From Plakobranchus ocellatus (lineage: Eukaryota; Mollusca; Gastropoda; Plakobranchidae), in NCBI GenBank assembly GCA_019648995.1, contig BLXT01007309.1, forward strand, positions 1,776,318-1,801,458: DNA of 25,141 bases, read 5' to 3'. How positions within the stretch are numbered: the first letter of the stretch is position 1; each line of letters opens with the position of its first letter. Shown here one piece after another: positions 9,092 through 20,106 of the stretch. A model generated the notes under the pieces. That model was not told the origin of the DNA. It did not search any database and saw only the letters and a program-made list of their open reading frames with translations. The position numbers and the translations under genes are program-made.

Positions 9092-10589
9092 AACTATTTT
9101 GTTAGAAAATTTGTTTCATACTTTTTAAATAACCTGAATTCATAATGGCAAATACGAATCTGCAGCTCAAAAGTAGGAGTACGGTCCCAATATTTTTTGG
9201 GCATACAAATTTAAGAGATGCAGTAGTCTCTTCAAACCAAGAATGGCTAGACGGAAATAATTGCAACCAAAAATATTATTTTTTGGCACAGTGCTATAAA
9301 GATTTTCTTTTATATCCCTCTAAAGTGAACATCTGCTCAAAAAGTTATGTTCCCATAAATTTCAGTTTAAAAAGGTTCCACTGCATTTTGCCTTTGCTTT
9401 ATTGCCTGCCACTACTTTTGCCAAACCTTTTGACTTTCTCAATCAGTGCTAGATGAATACAGTGGAGCACAAAAAAATGTTTGATAGCCCAGATAAGTAA
9501 CTGAACTGAATGTTGTTTGGTAGTAAGGAACCCTACCGATTCAGATACATGATATCCAAGGTTCCCCCCCCCCAAAAAAGAAATTAATTTTGTTCTTTAA
9601 TCTAATTCTGTCACTGAAAATAAATTGAAATTGGCCCAAAAATACAGATTTACACTGCACTGTTTGAGTCATAAAATTACCTTGAATGTTTTTAAATTAA
9701 TCTAAAGGAATATGGAGTATTCTTTACCCAAATCATGATAACCAGTGCACATGAATGATCATATCATATGCTTTAGTACCAAAAGTGCATGTATGCTAAG
9801 CAGCAGCATGTTTCAGTTTTTTAAATACTTCAAAATTAGCAGTTATTGAACATCTAATCTAACACTAAAAGGTCAGCATTGCTTCATTTTTTGTTGTTGA
9901 CAAAAGTAATCTTGTTTTTAAACAGTGAAATACTTTTTAATAATTTGAATATGTTTTGCACAAGACATGTGCCAAACGTAAGTGTTTTAATCTTTGCCGT
10001 ATGTCATGTGACAAAAACAGCATAATGACTCGTAATTTTCTAATACATGTACTGTTTTTTTTAAACAAGGTCACTCTAGATACTGAGGTTCTCAAAATCC
10101 TTAAATCAATCTTTTTTTACATACAAATCAGCTGTTGCACAAATTCAAACATTTACATGCATTGCATAAAATTGATTTGAAAAAGTACCCCTCCCAGTCC
10201 CAGTTATGAGCCAAAAATGACACTGCAAGAATAGCATTCTAGCTACCAATTTTATGTATGTGGTATAACTGGATCAAGAGCTATGCATATTCTTCAAGTC
10301 CACAGGCAAATACAAAGACTGCCGCGGGCTTATTTTCAAGGTCTTGTCTGGGTTTTATTGATAGATATTTTGCAAGTTTATTTTGTTAATGGCCATTCAG
10401 TGTCACTGTTTACATCATTTAGGATAATTATTTGTGTTTACTGTAGGCCTCTGTGAGAGCCAACTTTTGTTAATTAATACAATATTGAAAGCTATAATTA
10501 AATGGACCATTCACTGGTCAATTGCACAAAGATAAAGATAACATCAATTTTATTCCCATTTTCTTAAGAACATTACTATAATACTAAAG
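9089..10589. other. Intergenic DNA, no gene recognised
   Basis: An open frame of 103 codons at 9145-9456 has no recognisable domain and ends in a Leu/Pro-rich run; I do not call it a gene. Two pogo-like terminal words face away from each other: AAAGGTTCCACTG ending at 9383, and CAGTGGAGC from 9460 preceded by TA. These may be worn ends of old DNA transposons. Confidence 0.4.
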
Positions 10590-10921
10590 CCATCATCATC
10601 ATCATGAACACTTCATTACCACCACACCTTCACCATCATAATCATCTTAATCATTCGCACATTCTCATCGTCAGCACCTCTATCATCATCATTACTACTT
10701 TTATCATCCTCCATGATAATATTCACCATCACCAACAGCATCTCCATCATGATCATGATAATCATTCTCATCATCATCACTGCTCTCATCATTGTCTCCA
10801 TTGCTCCCTTCATCATCACTATCTCCAGTATGAACGTCATCACCAAATTTCATAATCATCACCACTTTTATTACCATTGTCATCACCATCTTTATTATCA
10901 TCACACCACTTCATCGTCATT
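10590..10921. repeat. Degenerate CAT/CAY trinucleotide array
   Basis: About 330 bases are built from CAT, CAC, AAT and ATC triplets with G almost absent on the plus strand, beginning with a clean (CAT)4-5 run. Overlapping open frames on both strands (His-rich or Met/Asp-rich in translation) are by-products of the repeat, because neither CAT nor ATG phases create stops. Confidence 0.9.
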
Positions 10922-11253
10922 AGTCACACATACAAGAAAAACTTAAGATCTAATAGACTCAACGCTTATGCAAAACTATATTGAGTATAGTCAATGAAAA
11001 GCATTTTTTCTCCATAAATGTCAATCCATTTTCTCAATTTTCAGCACTTGCTTTGCAGATGAGGCAGGAGAGATGGTCTTATCAATAGGCTTATAAATTA
11101 TGGGCTGTTCCTGGTAATCAGTTGTTTACTTTACAAAAGTATGGGTCGAAAACGGCTCAAGAAATCAATGTGTACAATATTAGCAAAGTATGTTGAGATT
11201 TAAACCCATGATTATACGATCATTTACAATAGCCAGCACATGCATATTTTATA

Positions 11254-13470
11254 GTGTTGACTTTTGTGTTTCACAAAAATGAGGCATTTCTTATTGCATT
11301 TTTGTCTCTAGATCACAACACAAGTGTATTTGAAAGTAAAGTTAAAAAGAAAGTTGATAATCAGAAATGTCCGAATGAATCCTTATTTGAATGTTTGAAT
11401 CATGATTCCTCAGAAGGTAAAGCAGATGTACAGCTGAGAGAGAGCAGATATAAAAAATTTGATAATAATGCACGCCATACTTATATGGCCTTGCAGGGAG
11501 AAGCCAATGTTTCTGCTGCCAATTTTCCCAAAGTCTTGCAGCTGATGAGAAAACACATTTTTGGGAAAAACTATTGCTTCAAATGACTTGTCTAGTACTT
11601 CCACATCTCTTAATTTTGCAGATGAGGCCCGTCACATAACTAAGCACCAAGTGGTTGAAAGCATCATGAAAGGTAATAGCCATTTTACTTTTGCTCTTGA
11701 TGTAACTAGCAGGCAAAAAAAGCATTATCTAAAAAAAACGTTTTATCCTGAGCAACAACAAAGTAATGAGTATTGATTTTTCTGAGATTTCGTCTGATGA
11801 CTTTTAAGGTAAGACTTTACTTGAAGAAACTTATCAATTTATTTCAAGAGCTGTCTGAAATCTATACCAAAACTTGCAGTAATGTTGCTCTTTACTAAAG
11901 ATGAAGTACTTTTTGATGCCATTAGAAAATTAAAGTGCTTTATGTCAGATCGCACTGTGGTAATGAAACTTTTTCTTTTAAAGCTTTTGAGAAAAAGTTG
12001 CATAATTATAGAAAAGATCTGTTTGGTGAAGATGTCAGCACTCATTTTCTTTTTTTCTAATGCGCATTTTCTTTTGGGACTTGCATTGGAAGCAGATAAT
12101 AATGGAGTAAAGATTAAAAGTGGATTTTTTGGTAGGAACTGTCACGCTGCATTTTCTAGCTTAGCAAATTCTTCTGAAAATGCAGCAATCCAACTGATCG
12201 GGATGGTAGCAAAAGTACAGGGCCTGGAGGTGATGAAAAAAATGGATGTCAAGAGGAATTGTTAGCGTCTTGTGAAAATGAAAGTGTTAGCGCTAGATTT
12301 ACAAGTTTCGATGGAAATTGCTTTAACAATTATTTTGAAAACTCGTCAGCTCTAATTTTTCACAAAGATCATGCTTTTGATTTTCTGAAATCTTTTCTTC
12401 CAATACAAATTTGAAACTGCAAAGCATTATTCTTGATTTACAAGATATGAAGATTGTGTCTATTGTATATGCCATGGCATTTACTATTATTTACTGGTCC
12501 TTACTGGACTTTAATGAACAGTTCCACACCTTATGGAGATTTTCCAGCTCTAGTGCAGCACATGGCTGAAGTCATGGAAAATCGGAGTAGAGAAAATTTT
12601 TTACTAAGCAAAGATGTCTGGCCCATTTTCCAAGAATTTGCAACAACTCTATCACCTTGTGAATTTTTTCCATTTCCCAAATGTTCAGCAGAAATTGTAA
12701 ATTCTACTTTTCATCAGGTTATGGCAAGTTGTCTTAATGTTCCGAACCGTCAGCTCTGTGCTTGTCTATTCAGTTGGTTAGAGCACATGTATTTAGTTTA
12801 GATTTCAGCTGCTGATTTTACAAGGAGGTGTTTTTGGAGGAGTACTGAATGAACAGCTGAAAACTATACTAAATACATGTCCTCTAACCAACTTTACAGG
12901 CCAGCATCTCTTTGGAGACCTTGATCATGATATGACGAGGTATCAAAAAAATGATGTTCATTCAGAAATTCCCTTTTGGCTTCAGCAAAAAATAGTGGAG
13001 CATCTCTTTGTAAAAAAACGTAAAGCAGCAGAGAAAGCAGTCAGAGACAAAATCAGAGAGAAATTAAAAGAGAATGACAGGAAAAGAAAAGTGCATTAAA
13101 GAAAATGAAATTAGGGCCCAGACGTTAGACATAATTTTATTACAATTTACATGGTGGCCTGTTTACCACTTGCAGCTCTACAAAAATGGAAGAGTAGAGG
13201 ACTTGAAGTTGAAAGCTCAGATCAGATATAGAAAGTTTGTATAACGACAAAATGATTTAAGAACACAAACCCTAACCATGCTTTATCGAAGCTTACTCAG
13301 CAGGGTGAAAGATAAGGGGCTGCCTTCTAAAAGATGTAAACTATCCAAATTATCAGAATCATGTAATATCCCTGAAAAAGATACGCAAGTTAATGTACTG
13401 GTCAAAAATACTAAGTGGGCATTTTTTTTCATAATTATTCATAAAAGAGCTAATAAGTTTAAAATTTAAC
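11254..13470 (+). pseudogene. Decayed transposase-like gene of an uncharacterised repetitive family
   Basis: Several plus-strand segments in different frames, in collinear order, carry motifs I associate with a multicopy, intronless, mostly unnamed family in fish and invertebrates: ARHTYMALQGE (11470-11502), NFPKVLQL, SLNFADEARH, LDVTSRQKKHY, MSDRTVVMKLF (11942-11974), NAHFLLGL (12059-12082), GDEKNGC (12229-12249), TGPYWTL, then CPLTNFTGQHLFGDLDHDM (12878-12934) and a basic tail near 13005-13090. An Asp before TSR, an SDR motif and a (C/N)xxH-like NAHFLLGL resemble the layout of hAT-type RNase H-fold transposases; that placement is inference. The copy is broken in roughly half a dozen places and cannot be active. 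Start and end are approximate; terminal inverted repeats were not found. Confidence 0.6.
12772..12893. repeat. Inverted repeat with 26-base arms within the transposase-like fossil
   Basis: Arm 1 (12772-12797) and the reverse complement of arm 2 (12868-12893) share AGTTGGTTAGAG, then CATGTATTTAGT, with one mismatch in 26 bases. The spacer is 70 bases. Arm 2 lies in conserved coding sequence (CPLTNF region); arm 1 sits in a short segment that does not fit the family alignment and is bordered by TCAGCT at 12750-12755 and 12805-12810. Confidence 0.8.
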
Positions 13471-13639
13471 TTCCAATTTTATTCTTGTAAAATTCAAAGC
13501 ATGTCTACATATCGTAAATTTACGTAACTATATCTAATCTTATGCAGTGTATGACATGTATTTAGTTTAAGTTTCAGTAATTTTAAAATCAATATTTTTC
13601 AAACTTTAGAGTGGACTCTGGTTTTCAGCCAACTCACTG

Positions 13640-13648
13640 ATATATAAA

Positions 13649-13704
<56 letters not shown>

Positions 13705-13719
13705 ATATATATATATATA
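13640..13719. repeat. (TA)n microsatellite
   Basis: About 80 bases of TA with a few interruptions (AAATA, TTA, GTG), directly downstream of the transposase-like fossil. Confidence 0.95.
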
Positions 13720-13869
13720 CTAACAATGTTGTAAAGTTTGTGTGCTACATTGAAGTTGATATGCATGTACAATGTATGAATTTAATGATAAAATATGGAC
13801 TAAATGTCATAGAAAGATATGTTCTTATAGGTTATCAAATTTTTTTTTGAGATTCTTTTGGAAAAAAAT

Positions 13870-14830
13870 ATAGCATTACAAAAACTATGTGATACCTGGT
13901 ATAAATCTGACTGAAGATCTAGTTTCTGCATAAAAAAAATACATGTAATTATCTGCATGGTTGTTGGAAAATTGTTGAATTTACACTATGTGTGAAATCA
14001 AAGTTGCAATAAAAAAAAATTTATAATAAATAAGGACATATTTTAGCTTGTAATAATTTATGATATCATAAATCTGACTTCAGATTTGGATTTTTTCATG
14101 AAAAAGTACAGAGATGATGAAAGTTCCAATGCTGTACCTTAAAAATTGTTTAATTTTTGTCAAATTTTGTGTGAAAGAAAAGAAATTTAAAAAAAAATGT
14201 TTTAAAATAAAAACATGTAGATTTGGGAATCATTTAAGATATCATGATTCTGACTTCAGATTTGGATTAAGCATAAAAAAATATGTGTAGGTTTCAATGT
14301 GGAATTAAAAAAATTGTTTGATTTATGGCAAATTATGCATGAAATCAATATAAAAATATCTTTTAAAAAATTATGTTAAATAAATACCTGTAGCTTTAAT
14401 ATGATTTAAGATATTGTATTTTTCACTTAAAATTTGGATTCTGCATCCAAAAATATACAAAGCGCAAAAGNNNNNNNNNNNNNNNNNNNNNNNNNNNNNN
14501 NNNNNNNNNNNNNNNNNNNNNNNNNNNNNNNNNNNNNNNNNNNNNNNNNNNNNNNNNNNNNNNNNNNNNNNNNNNNNNNNNNNNNNNNNNNNNNNNNNNN
14601 NNNNNNNNNNNNNNNNNNNNNNNNNNNNNNNNNNNNNNNNNNNNNNNNNNNNNNNNNNNNNNNNNNNNNNAATAAATACCTGTAGCTTTAATATTATTTA
14701 AGATATTGTATTTTTGACTTAAAATTTGGATTCTGCATCCAAAAATATACAAAGCGCGAAAGTTTCTATGGGATATGATATAAATTGTTTGATTAATGTT
14801 GAATTTTGTATTAAAAAATGCTTTGTGTTA
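13870..14830. repeat. Diverged tandem array of about 167-176-bp units, interrupted by an assembly gap
   Basis: At least five units are visible. The anchor ATTTGG recurs at 14084, 14260 and 14432 (spacings 176 and 172), and again at 14724 beyond the gap; the anchor TCTGACT recurs at 13906, 14073 and 14249 (167 and 176). A second block, ATTGTTTGATT-like followed by AAATTNTG(C/T)(A/G)TGAAA-like sequence, recurs in each unit. The outer copies are more diverged than those next to the gap. Open frames in the array run through N bases and are not genes. Confidence 0.8.
14471..14670. other. Assembly gap of exactly 200 N
   Basis: The sequence is undetermined. The round length suggests a placeholder. 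The 92 bases before the gap (14379-14470) and the 92 after it (14671-14762) are near-identical, differing at about three positions, so the true gap may hold more repeat units, or one unit may be represented twice. Confidence 0.97.
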
Positions 14831-16014
14831 GATTTTACCGCCAAAGTATGGTTTTTGTTGAAATGCCAACTTTGTCAAACTGTCATAGCTATACAGCTGT
14901 ATTGTTTTTTATCTTTAAAAATTACAGCTTCTAAACTTTATAAAATGAAACAATGTGCAACTTTTATTATGGAAATGTTAACATGGAGGTTTCTATTACT
15001 ATTCTCTCAGTGTAAAATTGCTCTAAAATGACTTAATATTGGCTTTATTGCATTTTTACGTGAATTCTAAATATAACCTATTTTAAATTTAACTTTGGTG
15101 TTTTTGAAATGTTACTTTGTGGTATCTAATAGAAAGGAAGAGTCTTTAAATCAGATGAATTATATTTTTCATTGAGTATCAGGCAATGTTGTTCCAAAAG
15201 AATTGGAAAATTACTTTACTTGTAGCAAGTAGATTTAGGTCCCCAATATAGCTTTATATTGTGCTAGCAGTTGACTAAAGTGGGGAGAAATTCATTTGTG
15301 ATTGGCTAAATGAAATTGAAGAATTTTTTTTTCCCCTTAACTAATACTAAGTCAGTTTTTCGGCGAAAAAAAAGCACAATATATGTAAAGTTCTCATGTC
15401 TGTCTTTCTTTAAAAAAAAATACACACCACACATTAAAAAAAGAAAAACAAAAACAAAACTGTTCAGTCTAATGAGGTGTCTATATTAAAATGTTGTAAG
15501 AAAACTCTTTTGCTTAGTTACACTTTGATGGTCTAGGGCTCATAGCTTTGTTAATCTTGTTCCTCTTACCAACTCAGAGGGGGAAAAAAAAAGAATATAA
15601 ACCAACAATGAAATTTAGGGGCCTGATGTTGTAGTTTTGTCTATGTGAATTGTAATATGAAATTGTCAGGATAATAGATATTTCACTATTTCATACAAAA
15701 AAAACCAAACAATCTTTTACACAATAGGACTGATAAAAAAAAAAAAGGACATCATACACTATAATCAGTGAAATAATAAATGATATTTGGAAAACTTGGA
15801 TTATACAAACATACATACATAATCCTGAATTTTAACAATATAAAAAAACATCTATTTATTTTGTCAAACATTCAACTTTTATTTCAGTTTTACACAGCAT
15901 TCAACTTTAATTTTCGTCTCATTGAAGCCACTGATAAATTCTGTAAAGTTGTTGAAAATTCACACAACTTAACTTAATGTACTGTCACAGTTATCTTCAT
16001 AAGCAAATGAATTG
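14831..16014. other. AT-rich intergenic DNA, no gene recognised
   Basis: Nothing coding is supported on either strand. There are several A runs (about 15411-15420, 15731-15746) and, for minus-strand transcripts, extra TTTATT words (AATAAA on the minus strand) at 15855-15860 and 15878-15883. Confidence 0.5.
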
Positions 16015-16020
16015 TTTATT
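16015..16020 (-). terminator. Candidate poly(A) signal for UQCRC2
   Basis: TTTATT on the plus strand is AATAAA on the minus strand, about 365 bases downstream of the UQCRC2 stop. It is the first canonical hexamer I see after the stop, giving a 3' UTR of roughly 380-400 bases. This is a sequence match only. Confidence 0.4.
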
Positions 16021-16383
16021 ATGTCTTTTCCATGGTAAAACTTGCCTCATATTTGAATATGATAAACAAAACTGATATTCAGAGCCACTTCTTCAAGTCA
16101 GATAAATCTATATGAATATCATAAACATAGTTCATCAACTGCCAAACATACTTCACACAAAAAAATTCTACCTAGGGCTGATAATTATGGAGAAAAAAAA
16201 TTTGCAATATGGACTCTCAAGCTGTGTACAAATCCAAATTTCCAGTCATCACATCTCTGTCAGACTAACCACCATTTCCTTATGGTTTGAGGCAGTGACA
16301 GAATCCTCATGTAAGGAAAAAAATTATAAATAATAATATGAAGAGTAAAGTAGTCACAGTGCTAGCTAGTTAGGATGGTTAAG

Positions 16384-19300
16384 TTATGAGAAGATCCTGT
16401 CCAGGTACGGTACATTTTCTGTGTTTCCTGTAGATGCCATAGTCGGCTTTGTTCCTGCTATTTTTTTGGCAACCTGCAGAGAACAACAAAACAAATAGCT
16501 TTACAGATACATGAAAAAAATCATATACAAAAACCTATTGTGTGTGTATCAATTAAGCCTTGAAACATTTTTTTTTTTGCCTGAAAGTTAATATTGGCTA
16601 CAATAGACTCAATTTTTTTACAAGAAGCATCCCAATTGATATTTAAAGTATACAATGAGCTGTCACTTAGTGTAATTATTATTGAACATCATTAGCTTAG
16701 TGTATGTCCAATCCTTTGTAGATGAGGATATGTTTCAAGAGATCAGTCTTAAAAAGTGGGAAGTAACATTTTCAACATTTCAAGGCACTGAAACAACCTT
16801 AGACTGTTTTCTGAGAGCTTTGTAATGGTGAAAACTGGATGTGGACAAATGAATCCTGTGCCATAATGAAAATTTAAAAAGCATGTAAAAGAAGGATAAA
16901 AACAAATTAAGAAACCTCTTTTTGTCAAGAAGTGTTTTGCATGACATCTAACTCATGGGACTGGTCTCAAATGGTATTGTCTTTATAGGTATTATTCTAT
17001 CAGAATAATTGTAAATCATGGCTTTACACTGACTATGCATGATTCTTGTAATATTAAAAACAACCATTCATATTCCTTCATAGATTTAATCAGTTTCTCT
17101 GGTTTAATTACATAATGCTTTGAATTGAAATTATTTGATCATCACTTACAGAAAAAATTCTTAGGTTGAACACCAATGATTAAATATGAACAACTGAAAG
17201 TAAAATTTATCTGAATTATCTGAATCTTCAAAACCAGTGATGATAAATTAAAAGTTAGGAGCTTCAAGTGAACAGGAGATTTGGCTTCTGCAGGTTCAAA
17301 TGCTTAAAACATACACTAGCAGCTGTATACAAAGCAGTTAAACTTACATTGTTTACATCTGAGGTGGTGACATTGTCCACCATTTTGTAAATCTCATCAG
17401 GAGTCAGGATCTGGTCTGAGTGCAGGGTCTGCTCTCCCAGCCAGTTGAGCAGCACATCAGGATTCTCAAACTGCATGCATATCTCTGCCTTCAGCTGTGT
17501 CCTAAATCAAAACAGAAGCTTCAATTAAACTTTGATTATGAACTTTTATTTTTATCAAAGCTAAATAAAAAGTATAAGTGCACACTTTGTCATATTATGT
17601 TTGAGTAAATGTGTGCACAGCTTTACTTGTACTTAGCTTCATGTCAAGTTTTTTCTTTCCAAGTATACCATCACAAAAGCCAATTTTAGAACACACAAAC
17701 TGTAAAAGAGTGTTAATTTAATTTTGTAGTAATATCCCTTTTGAAATTTCTTAATCTTTCATTTTCCAATCAAAATAAATTTATTTCCCTTTACATGAAA
17801 ACAGACATTGAGAAATTTTAAATTAATTGCGTTGATAAATATGAGATCAGAAGCAAAAATGTATGTTTGGCCATGATAAAATGTGATAAGAATAAATAGA
17901 TAAATACAGAGTGGCAATGGCTAAAAAATCTAGATCTGAAGTTTTTCTCTCATAAGTTCAGAAATAATTTCAACAAACTTACTTGGCACGACTAACATCA
18001 GCATCTGACAAACCAGAGGTGAGGGCACCCCTGAATTGGTTGGCTGCAGAGCGCACTACCTAGTGACGCAAATATATCTCAGTGTAAGAAAAGATGCTCT
18101 TCATTTGATTATGTCAATTTGTGTGGCATTGTTTGCAAGTATGGGTTAACAAAGATATAATGGGGTGTTTGTAGCCCAACAAACACTGCAGATATGCAGT
18201 TTTATTAATAAAACATTTTTTAAAAATTCTTAAAAGAAAATACAGTCACTAATCCCCAGTTTTCAAACAAAGATAGAGGTATTTTTTTTTAATTAAAAAA
18301 AAAAAACAGCTAAGGTATACTGCTTTGTGAATATTTTTCTCAAAAAGATTATAATTTGTATTTAATTATAACTTAATCACATCTGCCCAATTTTTTAAAC
18401 AATAAAGTATCTTAAGTCTATTATCTTTTTTTGCTCAAATAAGCATGGAACAAAAAGTTCTTACTTCATTTGTAAAAATTCTTTTGGCTGACGAACAATT
18501 CTAAAAAACAAAAAAAATTATAAGCCCACACAAGTATTTGAAAACACACATATAGCACTTTAATTTTAGATTAAAAAGAAGCTGCACAACATTTGGACTA
18601 GTCTGCAGGGATTTAACTAAATTATCAGTACAGACTGTCAGGTGTATTAGAAGGGTTTTTTTTTTTTTGAGGCCCCCCCTACCCCTTCCCCAAATAAAAA
18701 AATAGCAAAAAATTTGATAAATTTAGCTAAAAATATATTTTGAAACAAAAATATCAGGCAGTAATAGAGAGAGGGAAATACAGACAGATCAACTTGAAAT
18801 AGATGCTGCTGACAGAGCAAATTACCTTCTCAACTTGGGACGATGGGGCGACAGCTGTGAAACCGAACAGGCCACCATCAGAGTAGTTGGCAGTCAAGCA
18901 AGAAACCTGAAAAAAAAAAACCATTAGGATAAGATCAATGCAGACCACTCATTTAAGGCGGGGGGAGTGGGACCTTGTCAGGCAAATTATTTCTTTATTT
19001 TTCTGTTACATTGCTGTTTATGTTTTGCCATAACTTTCTTATTTTTTTAAGATATCTTTATGAAATAAACTTTGACATGTTCAGAAAAAAAGTGGATTTT
19101 AAATACAAAGATTTTCAAACATGTTAATCAAGTTTTTTTTTTTTTAAATTGGGTTTCTTAGAATTTAATTTATTTTTACATTTTTCAGTAAAACTTCTAT
19201 TCGTGGGTGTATTAGGTCAAAACTTGATGTAGTTGTTTATGAAATGTGCCAAACATACAATCAGAGCATTATTTTCAACACTTGGAGGGTTAATGATCTG

Positions 19301-20075
19301 AATTAAAAAGTAGTCCCTGCCCTTAAAAGAAAAAAAAAAAAAGAGCTAAAAGAGAATGGAAACTTACAGCAAATGGCAAGTCAGTAGACTGAGACACTGC
19401 CTTGGCAAGCTGTGACGTGGCAGTGCCTAAACTGTACTTGATGTGTGGTCCAACACCCATAATATGCTTCAGTACCTCTGCAGGTAGAAGGTCCTTGTCT
19501 GATTGGCTACAAAAAAAGGACAAAAAAAAAAAGAAAAACTCAAAACAATATGAGTATACAACTTGATGTGTAAATCTATGCAGCATATCATAGAATAAGT
19601 TAGCTCAGTACAAACTGATTCCAGTACATAAGAGATTCCAAAACCTCATAAAGGTGAATGAAAAACAACATTTCTTGAATTATTAAAAGCTTTCATGAAT
19701 ATTGCAATTCAACAGACCCATTATGATTTTCAGAGGGCCTGGTAAGTCTTTCAATAGACTTATTCTGTGAGAGAGCTTACAAACAATATTGAGTTTTAGC
19801 CTGAGCAGTGAGTATCACTGGTATTTGTATGTTTTCTTTGAAACTCAGTATTTTCATAGCATTATATTCTCAAAAATGAAAACATTTTTTTTTTCTTTAA
19901 GAGGTGCTAGCTACATGTGGCTCATTTTGAACCATTACATTTGCATATTTTCAAAAAGCATTAGGTGATAGAAGTTTCTTGTAACAATCCTACCATGAAT
20001 AATTTTAAATATAAAATTTCAGATTGGTTGTAAAACGCAAACTGATTAAACTCACTTTATGTGAAAGCCATTAAA

Positions 20076-20106
<31 letters not shown>

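Noticed and set aside
9145-9456. Plus-strand 103-codon open frame
   Set aside because: No domain recognised; low-complexity Leu/Pro end and possible worn transposon ends inside it.
9362-9465. pogo-like end words AAAGGTTCCACTG (ending 9383) and TACAGTGGAGC (from 9458)
   Set aside because: They face away from each other, the first lacks a TA border, and neither has a matching partner within the window, so no element can be delimited.
10604-10946. Overlapping His-rich and Met/Asp-rich open frames on both strands
   Set aside because: By-products of the CAT/ATG triplet repeat.
11410-12045. Minus-strand open frames opposite the transposase-like fossil
   Set aside because: Antisense shadows of the plus-strand family motifs; no independent support.
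14414-15031. Open frames across and beside the N gap
   Set aside because: They read through undetermined bases and through the same tandem repeat unit on both sides; not genes.
19323-19586. 87-codon minus-strand open frame taken as a stand-alone gene
   Set aside because: Only 19368-19506 is coding; it is one exon of UQCRC2 and the rest is flanking intron, including poly-pyrimidine tract.
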